28,348 nucleotides of DNA, taken from positions 1-28,348 of the forward strand of contig JAEXZL010000057.1 in the NCBI GenBank assembly GCA_023451395.1, read 5' to 3'. Both the position numbers and the translations under genes were made by a program. This DNA comes from Bacillota bacterium (lineage in GTDB: Bacteria; Bacillota; Clostridia; Clostridiales; Clostridiaceae). Of the stretch, positions 8,119 to 15,906 are shown piece by piece; positions within the stretch are counted from its first letter, which is position 1; each line of letters opens with the position of its first letter. The notes under the pieces were generated by a model, which was not told where the DNA came from, searched no databases, and saw nothing but the letters and a program-made list of their open reading frames with translations.

Positions 8119-8823
8119 GTGAAGATAGTAATACTTGCACCTACAAACATGTCAAAAACAGAGTTTGCTAAAGCACAGCTAATAAAAAGGCAAAAATTTT
8201 TGAATACCCTTGCACCAGCTGGAGTAGAGATAACCCTTAAAGAAAATCCAGAGGGTCCTCAGGCAATTGAAACTATGGAGGATGAATATATAAGTGTCCC
8301 TGGTCTTCTAAAAGCCGTACAAAAGGAAAAGGGAAATTGTGATGGTATAATAACCGGCTGCTTCGGTGAACCAGGACTAGATGCCGCAAGAGAGTTAATG
8401 GACATACCTGTTATAGGCTGTTGCGCACCAGCAATACATATGGCAAATCTTTTAGGTAAAAAATTTTCTGTCCTTTCTCCAGTAAAAAGTGCTGTTATAT
8501 CCACTGAAGAGCTCATAGAAAAACATGGACTGAGTCATCATTTAGCCTCTGTAAGACCACTTAATATTCCGGTAATGGAAATTAGAAAAAATCGTGAACT
8601 GGCAGTGGAAAAGGCTTATAACTGTGCTGTAGAAGTACTTGAAAAGGATGGAGCTGATACCCTTGTCTTAGGCTGTATGAGCCTTGCATATCAGGACATA
8701 GCTAAGGATCTTACAGAGAAGCTTGGTATTCCAGTTATAAATCCTCTTTATGCAGCAGTAAATACTGCAATTTTCATGGCAAAGTATAATTTAGTACAAT
8801 CCCCATTAGTGTACAAGCTATAA
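8119..8823 (+). CDS. Aspartate/glutamate/hydantoin racemase family protein
   Basis: A 234-residue cytoplasmic protein of the Asp/Glu/hydantoin racemase superfamily (PF01177). The two catalytic cysteines are visible in GCFGEPGLDAARE (Cys81) and VLGCMSLAY (Cys186), each following a strand of one of the two related alpha/beta lobes. Members interconvert enantiomers of acidic amino acids, hydantoins or arylmalonates without a cofactor. Details of the first motif look closer to hydantoin racemase-type proteins than to MurI. The start is a GTG at 8119 with AGGAGG at 8106-8111, seven bases upstream. It is a single-gene unit ending at the bidirectional terminator shared with the M20 gene. The substrate is unknown. 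MurI glutamate racemase is unlikely because the protein is short and lacks MurI-type motifs. Confidence 0.8.
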   Translation: MKIVILAPTNMSKTEFAKAQLIKRQKFLNTLAPAGVEITLKENPEGPQAIETMEDEYISVPGLLKAVQKEKGNCDGIITGCFGEPGLDAARELMDIPVIGCCAPAIHMANLLGKKFSVLSPVKSAVISTEELIEKHGLSHHLASVRPLNIPVMEIRKNRELAVEKAYNCAVEVLEKDGADTLVLGCMSLAYQDIAKDLTEKLGIPVINPLYAAVNTAIFMAKYNLVQSPLVYKL

Positions 8824-8836
8824 TAATGCTTATAAT

Positions 8837-8884
8837 AAAAGTGGCTGAACAAAAACCATCTAGTTATTGTTCTAAGCCACTTTT
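8837..8884. terminator. Bidirectional terminator between racemase and M20 genes
   Basis: AAAAGTGGCT (8837-8846) pairs with AGCCACTTTT (8875-8884), and the stem continues inward with GAACAA/TTGTTC. Its A and T flanks give a U-tract in either direction, serving the two converging genes. Confidence 0.85.
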
Positions 8885-8888
8885 ATAG

Positions 8889-10076
8889 TTATTTCTTAGA
8901 TAGGATTTCCTTATATTCACTTTTAATTGCCTCTAAGGTGCTCTTATTAGTTATAAGCTCACAGGCACAAATAGCAAGAGCCTTTGCACCTAAAATTACA
9001 GCATTGTCAGCTTCCATAGAAACAGCAGCTTCTCTAAAAGCAGCAGTATGAGCACAAATAGAATCCTCACCTATTTTTATGTAAGGCTGAATAGTTGGTA
9101 TTAACTGAGTTACGTTTCCTACATCTGAGGACCCCTTACCCTCAAGATCTTCCTCAAATATCATTCCAAGCTCCTCACCTATGCCTTTGTATAGACCATC
9201 GAAGCCTGGACATAGAAGAAAGTTGTCTACAGCATTTTTATATCGTTCCATCTTGTATTCACAGCCAGTTGAGAGCGCGGCACCTTTACAAATATCTAAT
9301 ACCCTTTGGGATATTTCACTACAGTATTCCTTTGTTTCAGCTCTTACATAAAGCTTTGCCATGGTATATTCAGGTATTATATTTGGAGCATCTCCTCCCT
9401 TAAGTATTACTCCATGAAGTCTGGCCTCATCCTTAAGTTGCTGTCTCAGTAGTCCTATGGCACTAAAAAATAAAATCATAGCATCCAAAGCATTTATTCC
9501 CTTTTCAGGATCTGCTGCTGCATGGGCAGGTTTTCCAAAGAACTCAACCCTCCAGCTGTCAACGGCCAAATGAGGCGTTGTTATAGAGTTTCTTCCAGAA
9601 GCATGTAGCTGCATAGCAGCATCAATATCCTTAAAATATCCTTCCTTTACATAAGCACTTTTGGAACTTGCATTATCAACTCCACCTTCTTCAGCAGGAC
9701 AGCCAAAAAAGTATAGACTTCCTGGTCGTCCCTTTAAACAATTAGCAGTGGCAATGGCTGCAGCTGCACTGATTGTACCTATCATATTATGACCACAAGC
9801 ATGTCCTAATCCCTCAAGAGCATCATATTCCCCTAAAAAGGCTATATTAGGCCCTCCTTCACCTAAGGTCTTTTTTGCAATAAAGCCAGTTTCATACCCT
9901 GCTATATTTTTTGTTATCTCAAAGCCTTCCTTCTCTAAAGTTCTGGCTAAAAGATCAGAAGCAAAAAATTCCTGATTTCCTATTTCCGGTTTGCTGTGAA
10001 TTTCATGGCTTATATTTATAAATTCCTCCTTTCTTTCATCTAAATAGTTTTTAATTTTTTCTTTAAAGTCCCCCAT
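8889..10076 (-). CDS. M20 family metallo-amidohydrolase (AbgB-like)
   Basis: A 395-residue M20 peptidase/amidohydrolase. Metal-ligand motifs are visible in order: LGEYDAL (81-87), GHACGHN (91-97), PAEEGG (127-132) with the catalytic acid pair, MQLHAS (His158), and GSSDVGN in the C-terminal part. A dimerisation lid domain (about residues 175-290, FFGKPAHAAADPEKGINALDA) interrupts the catalytic domain. The motif set is closest to p-aminobenzoyl-glutamate hydrolase subunit B and related N-acyl-amino-acid or dipeptide hydrolases. There is no signal peptide, so it is cytoplasmic. AGGAGGT precedes the ATG by seven bases. A terminator lies just upstream (10094-10135), so it is either transcribed by read-through or from a promoter I could not see. 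The substrate is unknown. Confidence 0.85.
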   Translation of the reverse strand: MGDFKEKIKNYLDERKEEFINISHEIHSKPEIGNQEFFASDLLARTLEKEGFEITKNIAGYETGFIAKKTLGEGGPNIAFLGEYDALEGLGHACGHNMIGTISAAAAIATANCLKGRPGSLYFFGCPAEEGGVDNASSKSAYVKEGYFKDIDAAMQLHASGRNSITTPHLAVDSWRVEFFGKPAHAAADPEKGINALDAMILFFSAIGLLRQQLKDEARLHGVILKGGDAPNIIPEYTMAKLYVRAETKEYCSEISQRVLDICKGAALSTGCEYKMERYKNAVDNFLLCPGFDGLYKGIGEELGMIFEEDLEGKGSSDVGNVTQLIPTIQPYIKIGEDSICAHTAAFREAAVSMEADNAVILGAKALAICACELITNKSTLEAIKSEYKEILSKK

Positions 10077-10093
10077 TAATTAAACCTCCTCAT

Positions 10094-10135
10094 AAAAAAT
10101 AAAGCTCCTATCATTCTGTGAAGAACGATAAGAGC
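10094..10135 (-). terminator. Terminator after the COG2509 gene
   Basis: The arms at 10104-10117 and 10122-10135 form a 14-bp stem that pairs fully only in the minus-strand RNA, where two positions are G-U; the plus-strand RNA would have two mismatches. On the minus strand it is followed by TTTATTTTTT. The strand asymmetry shows the direction clearly. Confidence 0.8.
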
Positions 10136-10155
10136 TTAAAAGTCAATACTTCATA

Positions 10156-11760
10156 CTAAAGGCTTTTAGAGGAATATCTTTTAATTATCCTCTCTGAAAC
10201 CTTAAGTCCGTCCACTGCCGCTGAAATAATTCCCCCGGCATATCCCGCTCCCTCTCCACAGGGATACATTCCATTAATTCCAAGGCTTTCTAAATTATCA
10301 TTTCTAACAATCCTTACAGGAGCTGAGGTTCTTGTCTCAATACCTGTAAGCACTGCCTCCTCAGAGGCAAAGCCCTTTAGCTTTCTATCAAAGGCGGTAA
10401 ATCCCTCCTTTAAAGACTCTGTTACATAAGCTGGTAGTATATCTTTAAGCTCTCTTAGCTCATAACCTGGCTGATAGCTTGGTTTTACTCCTAGAATTTT
10501 GGTGCTTTTTCTATCCTTTAAAAAATCTCCTAGAAGCTGTATTGGAGCTAAATAGCCCCCTCCACCTAGAGAATAGGCAAGCTTTTCATAATGTCTCTGA
10601 AACTCCATTCCCTTTAAAGGAGTGTTACCAGAAAAATCTTCTGGACCTACCGTTACAACAATTGCTGAATTTGCATTTTCCTTATCTCTTGCATGATAGC
10701 TCATACCATTAGATACAACGGTTCCTTCCTCTGAAGCGGCAGCTACCACCACTCCTCCTGGGCACATGCAGAAGGAATATACGCCCCTTCCAAGCTTACT
10801 GCTCTTGTAGGTCAATCTGTAATCAGCTGCTTTTAATCTAGGATGCCCAGCAAAGCTTCCGTATTGGGCTTTATCAATAAGCTCCTGAGGATGCTCAACC
10901 CTAAGTCCTATGGCAAAGGGCTTCTCTTCTAGAAAAACCTTCTGTTTATATAACATTTCGTAAGTATCTCTTGAACTGTGGCCTATAGCCAGAACAAGAA
11001 CCTCACAAGGTATTTCCTCTCCATTAACTAAAGCAGCTCTAAGCTTACCATCCTTATGGACTATACCATCAAGCTTTGTGTTAAACCTAACCTCTCCTCC
11101 TAGAGCAATAATTTCTTCCCTTAAATTTTTAACTACCTCTTTTAGAATATCAGTACCTACATGAGGCTTACCCTGATAAATAATTTCTTCAGGAGCACCT
11201 GCTTTCACAAAAGATTTAAGCACATAACCACATCTTTTGTCTTTTATCCTTGTGGTGAGCTTTCCATCAGAAAAAGTTCCTGCTCCCCCTTCTCCAAACT
11301 GAACATTTGATTCAGGATTTAAGATGCCCTCATTCCAGAATCTGTCAACTGTAAGGCTTCTATCCTCTACCTTTTCGCCTCTTTCAACAACCAGAGGCGA
11401 GTACCCCTGCCTTGCTAACCTAAGGGCAGCAAAGAGTCCTGCAGGTCCCATACCAACAACTATGGGCCTATGTACAAGCTTTTCCTCGCCTTCAGGAATA
11501 TCTTCTTCCAACTCTATGTCTTCTATGGTTATATCTCTATCCTTAAGTCTTTTTACAAGCTCTTCACCCTTGGCACAGGAAACGTCTATGGAATAATTAA
11601 ATTTTATTGCTTCTTTTTTTCTTGCATCTATAGATTCCTTTACTATTCTTAAACTCTCAATATCCTGCCTCTTGATCCTAAGCTTTTTTGCTGCTTTGCT
11701 ATAAAGCTCCTCTATATCTTCATTTATATCTAGGATAAGATTGCTTATTCTTATAGTCAC
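10156..11760 (-). CDS. FAD-dependent oxidoreductase of the COG2509 family
   Basis: A 534-residue flavoprotein of the COG2509 type. The first ~95 residues form a separate, charged N-terminal domain; the dinucleotide-binding motif VVGMGPAGLFAA is at about 101-112, and the family segments NVQFGEGGAGTFSDGKL and, near the end, GEGAGYAGGIISAA follow. These proteins bind FAD, and their physiological reaction is not established. The start is GTG at 11760 with GAGGTG five bases upstream; that site sits directly behind the terminator at 11775-11810. It follows cdaA-cdaR in the same direction; from memory this flavoprotein is often linked to ybbR and glmM in clostridia, though glmM is absent here. There are no membrane segments. 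Confidence 0.85.
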   Translation of the reverse strand: MTIRISNLILDINEDIEELYSKAAKKLRIKRQDIESLRIVKESIDARKKEAIKFNYSIDVSCAKGEELVKRLKDRDITIEDIELEEDIPEGEEKLVHRPIVVGMGPAGLFAALRLARQGYSPLVVERGEKVEDRSLTVDRFWNEGILNPESNVQFGEGGAGTFSDGKLTTRIKDKRCGYVLKSFVKAGAPEEIIYQGKPHVGTDILKEVVKNLREEIIALGGEVRFNTKLDGIVHKDGKLRAALVNGEEIPCEVLVLAIGHSSRDTYEMLYKQKVFLEEKPFAIGLRVEHPQELIDKAQYGSFAGHPRLKAADYRLTYKSSKLGRGVYSFCMCPGGVVVAAASEEGTVVSNGMSYHARDKENANSAIVVTVGPEDFSGNTPLKGMEFQRHYEKLAYSLGGGGYLAPIQLLGDFLKDRKSTKILGVKPSYQPGYELRELKDILPAYVTESLKEGFTAFDRKLKGFASEEAVLTGIETRTSAPVRIVRNDNLESLGINGMYPCGEGAGYAGGIISAAVDGLKVSERIIKRYSSKSL

Positions 11761-11774
11761 TTAATCACCTCATC

Positions 11775-11810
11775 AAAACAGCTTGAAAAGTAATTTTACC
11801 TTTCAAGCTG
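11775..11810 (-). terminator. Terminator (possibly leaky) after cdaR
   Basis: The arms at 11779-11790 and 11799-11810 make a 12-bp stem on the minus strand with one G-U pair, followed by TTTTGATG. The U-tract is short and the next gene's ribosome binding site starts almost at once, so partial read-through into the flavoprotein gene is likely. Confidence 0.7.
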
Positions 11811-11848
11811 CCATTTAATCTCTCGCCATCACAGGCATGGTTTCTTAA

Positions 11849-13069
11849 TTATTTCTTAGTTATAGTTATCACTGTTACCTCAGGATTATAATTTATTATC
11901 CTTACGTCGCTCTTGGAGGATGTTACATTAATTGCTCCTTGATGATTTCCTTCCTTGAGTCCTTGGGCATTTACCTCTGCTTTAAAGTCCGCAGGAGTTA
12001 TGGTATCAATAATCCCTTCCTCAGCTTCTGCTACCACTGTAATACTAGTATTTTCAAGACTGCCAGTAAAGCCCTCTGCTACTCCTGTAAGTGTCACAGG
12101 CACAGTTAAAGTTTTTTGAACCTTCTTTACAGTATTTATTTTAACCAAAACTGTAGATTTACTATTCACTAGTGATATTTTATCAGTTATTATTACCTTT
12201 GCATTAACCTCTCCATTTTCCGGAAGGGCTGATAAATCAATTGGCTCTGTGTCAATAGTAGTTAATTTATTCAGTACGGCTTCATCACCTATTACCTCTA
12301 GCTTATCCGGTGTCACCTCAATGCTCTTTATAGACAACCCATTAGGAAGCGTTCCCTTTGTTTTAACATTAATGGTTAAGAACTTAGATTGTCTTATAGG
12401 AACTGTTATGTTAGCATTGCTTGGCTCTACATCTACATAAGGCACTTCTTTCATGTTCTCATCTACTGGTGTCAAGGGAAGACTTATTGATACATCCTTA
12501 TCTGCATTTGTTACATCTCCCTTGGCAAGAAGATATTTAACCTTATTTACATATTCTAAAGGTCCAGATATAAGACCATTAGTTGGATTAACTGTAGGTT
12601 CAGAGGAGTATGCCCCCTGTTTTGTTGTTATATTTAAATCAGAATATACAGGTATACTTTTTTTCACATATTCATCTATGATAATCTTTACCCTTGGAAA
12701 CCCTGTACTTTTAATGCTAATATTCGGTGGATAATCACTAATCTCTACTGGTATTGAATTTTCACCTTTTTTTAGAGCATAATCACTTAAGTCTACTTTT
12801 AATTTAAACTCACTGGGCTTTACAGAAAACACCTCGGTGGTGGGTCCTTCAATATTTAGGCTAACGGTAATATCCTCTTGTCCTGGTGAAACTATAAGAT
12901 TTGAGTCCTTGAGAGTTTCAGCATTAATAAGCTCCACTGGAATTCCCTTAAGCTCATAGGTCCTAGTTGGATTTTCAGAATTAGTAACAAATAGCCATAA
13001 ACCAAAGGCACAAATCACACATATAATTCTCACCATTAATTCTTGCCTTTTAGTGCTTGTGTTAGCCAT
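11849..13069 (-). CDS. cdaR: YbbR-domain protein, CdaA regulator
   Basis: A 406-residue protein with a short cytoplasmic N-terminus, one membrane helix (about residues 12-29) and a long extracytoplasmic part made of several YbbR repeats of roughly 80 residues, visible through recurring patterns such as LKGIPVELIN, VTLTGVAEGFTG and AEVNAQGLKEGNH. YbbR/CdaR binds the diadenylate cyclase CdaA at the membrane and modulates c-di-AMP synthesis. The gene overlaps the 3' end of cdaA by 34 bases, so the two are translationally coupled and should be made in fixed ratio. Identity is supported by both sequence and context. Confidence 0.9.
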   Translation of the reverse strand: MANTSTKRQELMVRIICVICAFGLWLFVTNSENPTRTYELKGIPVELINAETLKDSNLIVSPGQEDITVSLNIEGPTTEVFSVKPSEFKLKVDLSDYALKKGENSIPVEISDYPPNISIKSTGFPRVKIIIDEYVKKSIPVYSDLNITTKQGAYSSEPTVNPTNGLISGPLEYVNKVKYLLAKGDVTNADKDVSISLPLTPVDENMKEVPYVDVEPSNANITVPIRQSKFLTINVKTKGTLPNGLSIKSIEVTPDKLEVIGDEAVLNKLTTIDTEPIDLSALPENGEVNAKVIITDKISLVNSKSTVLVKINTVKKVQKTLTVPVTLTGVAEGFTGSLENTSITVVAEAEEGIIDTITPADFKAEVNAQGLKEGNHQGAINVTSSKSDVRIINYNPEVTVITITKK

Positions 13070-13890
13070 GCCTTCACCCTCTCTCCTAGTGTTTTCACCC
13101 TCTTCTTTCGCCTATTTTTCATTATTTTAAGGAGAACATCTTTTAATCTGTCTCTGTCATAATTTCTTGAGAGCCTTCCGTTAACGGCTAGAGAAATGGT
13201 TCCAGTTTCCTCGGATACTATGAGTACTAAGGAATCTGATGTCTCCGAAAGTCCAATGGCTGCCCTATGTCTTGTTCCCAGCTTTTTATTTATATCAGTG
13301 TTGCTGGTTAAAGGAAGCACACAGCCAGAGGCTATTATCCTATCATTTCTAACAATAGTAGCTCCATCATGAAGAGGTGTATTTACTACAAATATATTTT
13401 CTAAAAGTGCCGAAGACACTACAGCATCAATTTCAATTCCATTCATTATAATCTCACCAAGTCCCGTGGACTGTTCAATGGCTATAAGTGCTCCAGTCTT
13501 TGAAAGGGATAGGTTCTCCACAGCATTTACAATTTCTGTTATAACCTTTTCCCTTAAGGAATCATCCTCAATAGGATGAATATCATTAAAGGCGCTTCGT
13601 CCTAGATGCTCTAAGGCTCTTCTTATTTCAGGCTGGAAAATTATGATTATGGATAAAACACCTATAGTAATGGTTTTGCTTAAAATAACATACACTGTTG
13701 TGAGCTTTAATAAAGAACTTATGGGAATTAAAGCAACTATTAAAAATATCCCCTTTAGAAGCTGAACAGCCCTTGTTTCTTTAATAAGCATATATCCCTT
13801 AAAAAATATATATGAAACCACTGCAATATCTAAAATACTCCATATGGTCATATTTTTAATGGTATTAATTATAACATTAATGATCTCCAT
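13036..13890 (-). CDS. cdaA: Diadenylate cyclase CdaA
   Basis: A 284-residue membrane diadenylate cyclase that joins two ATP into cyclic di-AMP. Three hydrophobic helices lie within residues 14-84, then a short coiled linker and the DAC domain with LHDGATIV (DGA at 175-177) and GTRHRAAIG (RHR at 207-209), the residues that bind and activate ATP. The C-terminus is strongly basic (NRRKKRVK). GAGGTGATAGT precedes the ATG. It is first in cdaA-cdaR, and a TATAAT element lies upstream at 13924-13929. c-di-AMP controls potassium and osmolyte uptake and cell-wall homeostasis in Firmicutes. All catalytic motifs are intact. Confidence 0.95.
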   Translation of the reverse strand: MEIINVIINTIKNMTIWSILDIAVVSYIFFKGYMLIKETRAVQLLKGIFLIVALIPISSLLKLTTVYVILSKTITIGVLSIIIIFQPEIRRALEHLGRSAFNDIHPIEDDSLREKVITEIVNAVENLSLSKTGALIAIEQSTGLGEIIMNGIEIDAVVSSALLENIFVVNTPLHDGATIVRNDRIIASGCVLPLTSNTDINKKLGTRHRAAIGLSETSDSLVLIVSEETGTISLAVNGRLSRNYDRDRLKDVLLKIMKNRRKKRVKTLGERVKAWLTQALKGKN

Positions 13891-13923
13891 ATACTATCAC
13901 CTCTGTCCTTCGTTACATTTTCA

Positions 13924-13952
13924 ATTATACACTATTGGCATAATAGTTAGTA
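13924..13952 (-). promoter_or_regulatory. Possible cdaA promoter
   Basis: On the minus strand a perfect TATAAT (13924-13929) lies 34 bp before the cdaA ATG. The -35 candidate TACTAA (13947-13952) at 17 bp spacing is poor, so only the -10 is convincing. Confidence 0.35.
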
Positions 13953-14071
13953 CCGCAAATTAAAATTTTAAACAATATTAAACTTTTCTTTTCATCATTA
14001 ACCTTTCATTGGTTATTTTAACCATATCTCACGAATATATATTACAAAATTAACTTTAGGAGGAAAGTTTA

Positions 14072-15064
14072 ATGAAAGCTATGAATACAAAGATGTACAA
14101 GTTCTTTTTAGTTGTTTGTGTTTCCATACTAACCATTTTAATTTTTCTTACTACATATAATTATATAAAAGGAAACACCCTCACATCTGAAGATAAACGG
14201 TTAATTAGCTATATAGATAAAATTCACTCTCAAAATTCTTACTTATCTGAAGCGGTAGCTAAGGATAGCTATAAGGTGGAAAAGGCAATAGAGCTTATTC
14301 CTTTAGTCTTAAGCGAACTCCGTGCTATAGAATCAGATTTATTTCGTGAGAATGTCAGTGGAGAAGCTGCAACCTTTATCACTTCTTTAAATCAAGGCCT
14401 TGATAAGAACATCGTATTTCTAGAACAATTAAAGCTCTGTCTTGAAAACCTAGAGGCTAAGGATTTATATAAATCTCTATCCCAGCTTACAACACTTAAA
14501 ACTCAATGCTTAGAAGGCTATAATAGTGCCACTTACAAGGAATATTCCGGTGCTCTTGAGGATAGAGAGATGGAATTTTTTCATTTATCTTTGGCCTATT
14601 TAAATGAGGTAGTTCAGCTAAATCGAGATAGCGATATAGCAAGCTCACAAAAGAATGATTTTATTACCTCTATGGATAATATCGTTGCAAGCTTCAATAA
14701 AATTAATAGTAATTATTCAATCCCCTTAAATAGAGTTAGGGAAGATAAGGGAAGTTACTCAGGAATTATAAAAAGTATTGATAAGGATACAGAGGTCTTT
14801 GTAGATATAACTCGCAGCTTTAATAGCCTTTCAATACCTAACGATGGGTTCAATAGTTTCAATAGCTTTAAAGCTTGTCTTGATTATTATTCCTCCTACA
14901 TTCAGGGGCTTAGAAATGCTGTAATGCATGAAAGCCAAAAGAGTAATAACCTTACTCAGGATTATTTGGACAATCTTTATAGTCTATTAAATGAGAGATA
15001 TGAAGAAATTCAAATGGCCTTAAAAACCTTTAATTATACTTATGAAGGCTATAAAAGCAAATAA
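14072..15064 (+). CDS. Membrane-anchored helical protein of unknown function
   Basis: I do not recognise this 330-residue protein. One hydrophobic helix at about residues 9-29 follows a short basic N-terminus, giving a signal anchor with the rest outside the membrane. The remaining 300 residues are polar and predicted largely alpha-helical, with few glycines and prolines and many Leu/Ile heptad-like positions, as in extracytoplasmic helix-bundle sensor domains. No kinase, HAMP or chemotaxis domain follows, so it is not a receptor by itself. There is no convincing lipobox (the cysteine at 16 lies inside the helix). The start has AGGAGG eight bases upstream. It is divergent from cdaA and followed by its own hairpin terminator, so it appears to be a single-gene unit. 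Confidence 0.7.
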   Translation: MKAMNTKMYKFFLVVCVSILTILIFLTTYNYIKGNTLTSEDKRLISYIDKIHSQNSYLSEAVAKDSYKVEKAIELIPLVLSELRAIESDLFRENVSGEAATFITSLNQGLDKNIVFLEQLKLCLENLEAKDLYKSLSQLTTLKTQCLEGYNSATYKEYSGALEDREMEFFHLSLAYLNEVVQLNRDSDIASSQKNDFITSMDNIVASFNKINSNYSIPLNRVREDKGSYSGIIKSIDKDTEVFVDITRSFNSLSIPNDGFNSFNSFKACLDYYSSYIQGLRNAVMHESQKSNNLTQDYLDNLYSLLNERYEEIQMALKTFNYTYEGYKSK

Positions 15065-15080
15065 ACTAATATATATTCTT

Positions 15081-15112
15081 AATAATCCTGTTTCTTACAG
15101 GATTATTTATAT
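15081..15112 (+). terminator. Terminator after the helical membrane protein gene
   Basis: AATAATCCTG (15081-15090) pairs with CAGGATTATT (15098-15107) around a 7-base loop and is followed by TATATT. The U-tract is mediocre. Confidence 0.6.
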
Positions 15113-15209
15113 TGCTATAACATTCATGGGAATATATAGGGATTATGAATTAAACTCGTAATTAAGGAGAAAATATCTTAATAGCAGCGTAATATAAAGG
15201 AGGCTTTTT

Positions 15210-15839
15210 ATGCAAAAATATAATTATGCTCTAAAAATACTGACGATGGTATGGATTTTCACCTCACTTGTAAGCCTTAGTCCAAAAGCTACAGTGCTCT
15301 CACCAATAATTCAGAAAAAACCAGAGATTGTATATTATAAAAGTGACATTACAGATGAAAATAAAAATATTACTCCCAGTAGGGGGGGCTTTATTGATTC
15401 AATCAACCTTTATCAGGAAAGTAGTGAAACAGTTCAAGTATTTGCCAGCAGCTCTTCAGCCAGAAAGGTTTATATTACCTCTTCCGATATAGATCTCATG
15501 TCAAAGGTAGTTTATAAAGAAAGTCGAGGAGAGCCCTATGAAGGAAAGGTAGCTGTAGCAGCAGTAATACTTAACAGGTCAGTTCATCCTAGATTCCCTT
15601 CAACTATTGAAGGTGTTATAAAACAAAAAAACGCCTTTTCCTGTGTGGTTAATGGTAAAATTGATGCAAAACCTGATGATAGTTGTTATAAGGCTGTACT
15701 GGAGGCAATCGAAGGTGCTGATCCTACCGATGAAGCCTTGTATTTCTATAACCCCAAAATAGCCACATCCTCCTGGATGAAAAAAACCGCTAAGGAGAAC
15801 AAAATAGAGATAGGAAATCATCTCTTCTTTAAGCAATAA
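15210..15839 (+). CDS. SleB/CwlJ-type cell wall hydrolase
   Basis: A 209-residue exported protein. The hydrophobic stretch at about residues 9-31 is a signal peptide or anchor, followed by a low-complexity linker and a C-terminal Hydrolase_2 domain (PF07486, about residues 95-208). The catalytic glutamate is in VVYKESRGEPYEGKVAVAAV (Glu104), the lytic-transglycosylase-like signature of SleB and CwlJ. No LysM or peptidoglycan-binding repeat is present, unlike B. subtilis SleB. Such enzymes cleave spore cortex or vegetative peptidoglycan, so a role in germination or wall remodelling is likely but not decided by sequence. A good ribosome binding site (AGGAGG) precedes the ATG. A terminator shared with the converging flavoenzyme gene follows. 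Confidence 0.85.
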   Translation: MQKYNYALKILTMVWIFTSLVSLSPKATVLSPIIQKKPEIVYYKSDITDENKNITPSRGGFIDSINLYQESSETVQVFASSSSARKVYITSSDIDLMSKVVYKESRGEPYEGKVAVAAVILNRSVHPRFPSTIEGVIKQKNAFSCVVNGKIDAKPDDSCYKAVLEAIEGADPTDEALYFYNPKIATSSWMKKTAKENKIEIGNHLFFKQ

Positions 15840-15853
15840 CTATAATAAAGAAA

Positions 15854-15895
15854 AGCCAGAGTAGGATTCTCCTTACTCTGGCTACAAACTTTTTT
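15854..15895. terminator. Bidirectional terminator between the hydrolase and FFTR-like genes
   Basis: AGCCAGAGTA (15854-15863) pairs with TACTCTGGCT (15874-15883). A T-run follows on the plus strand (15890-15895) and an A-rich run precedes, giving a U-tract for the minus-strand transcript too. Confidence 0.85.
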
Positions 15896-15906
15896 GTAAT
15901 TTATAT

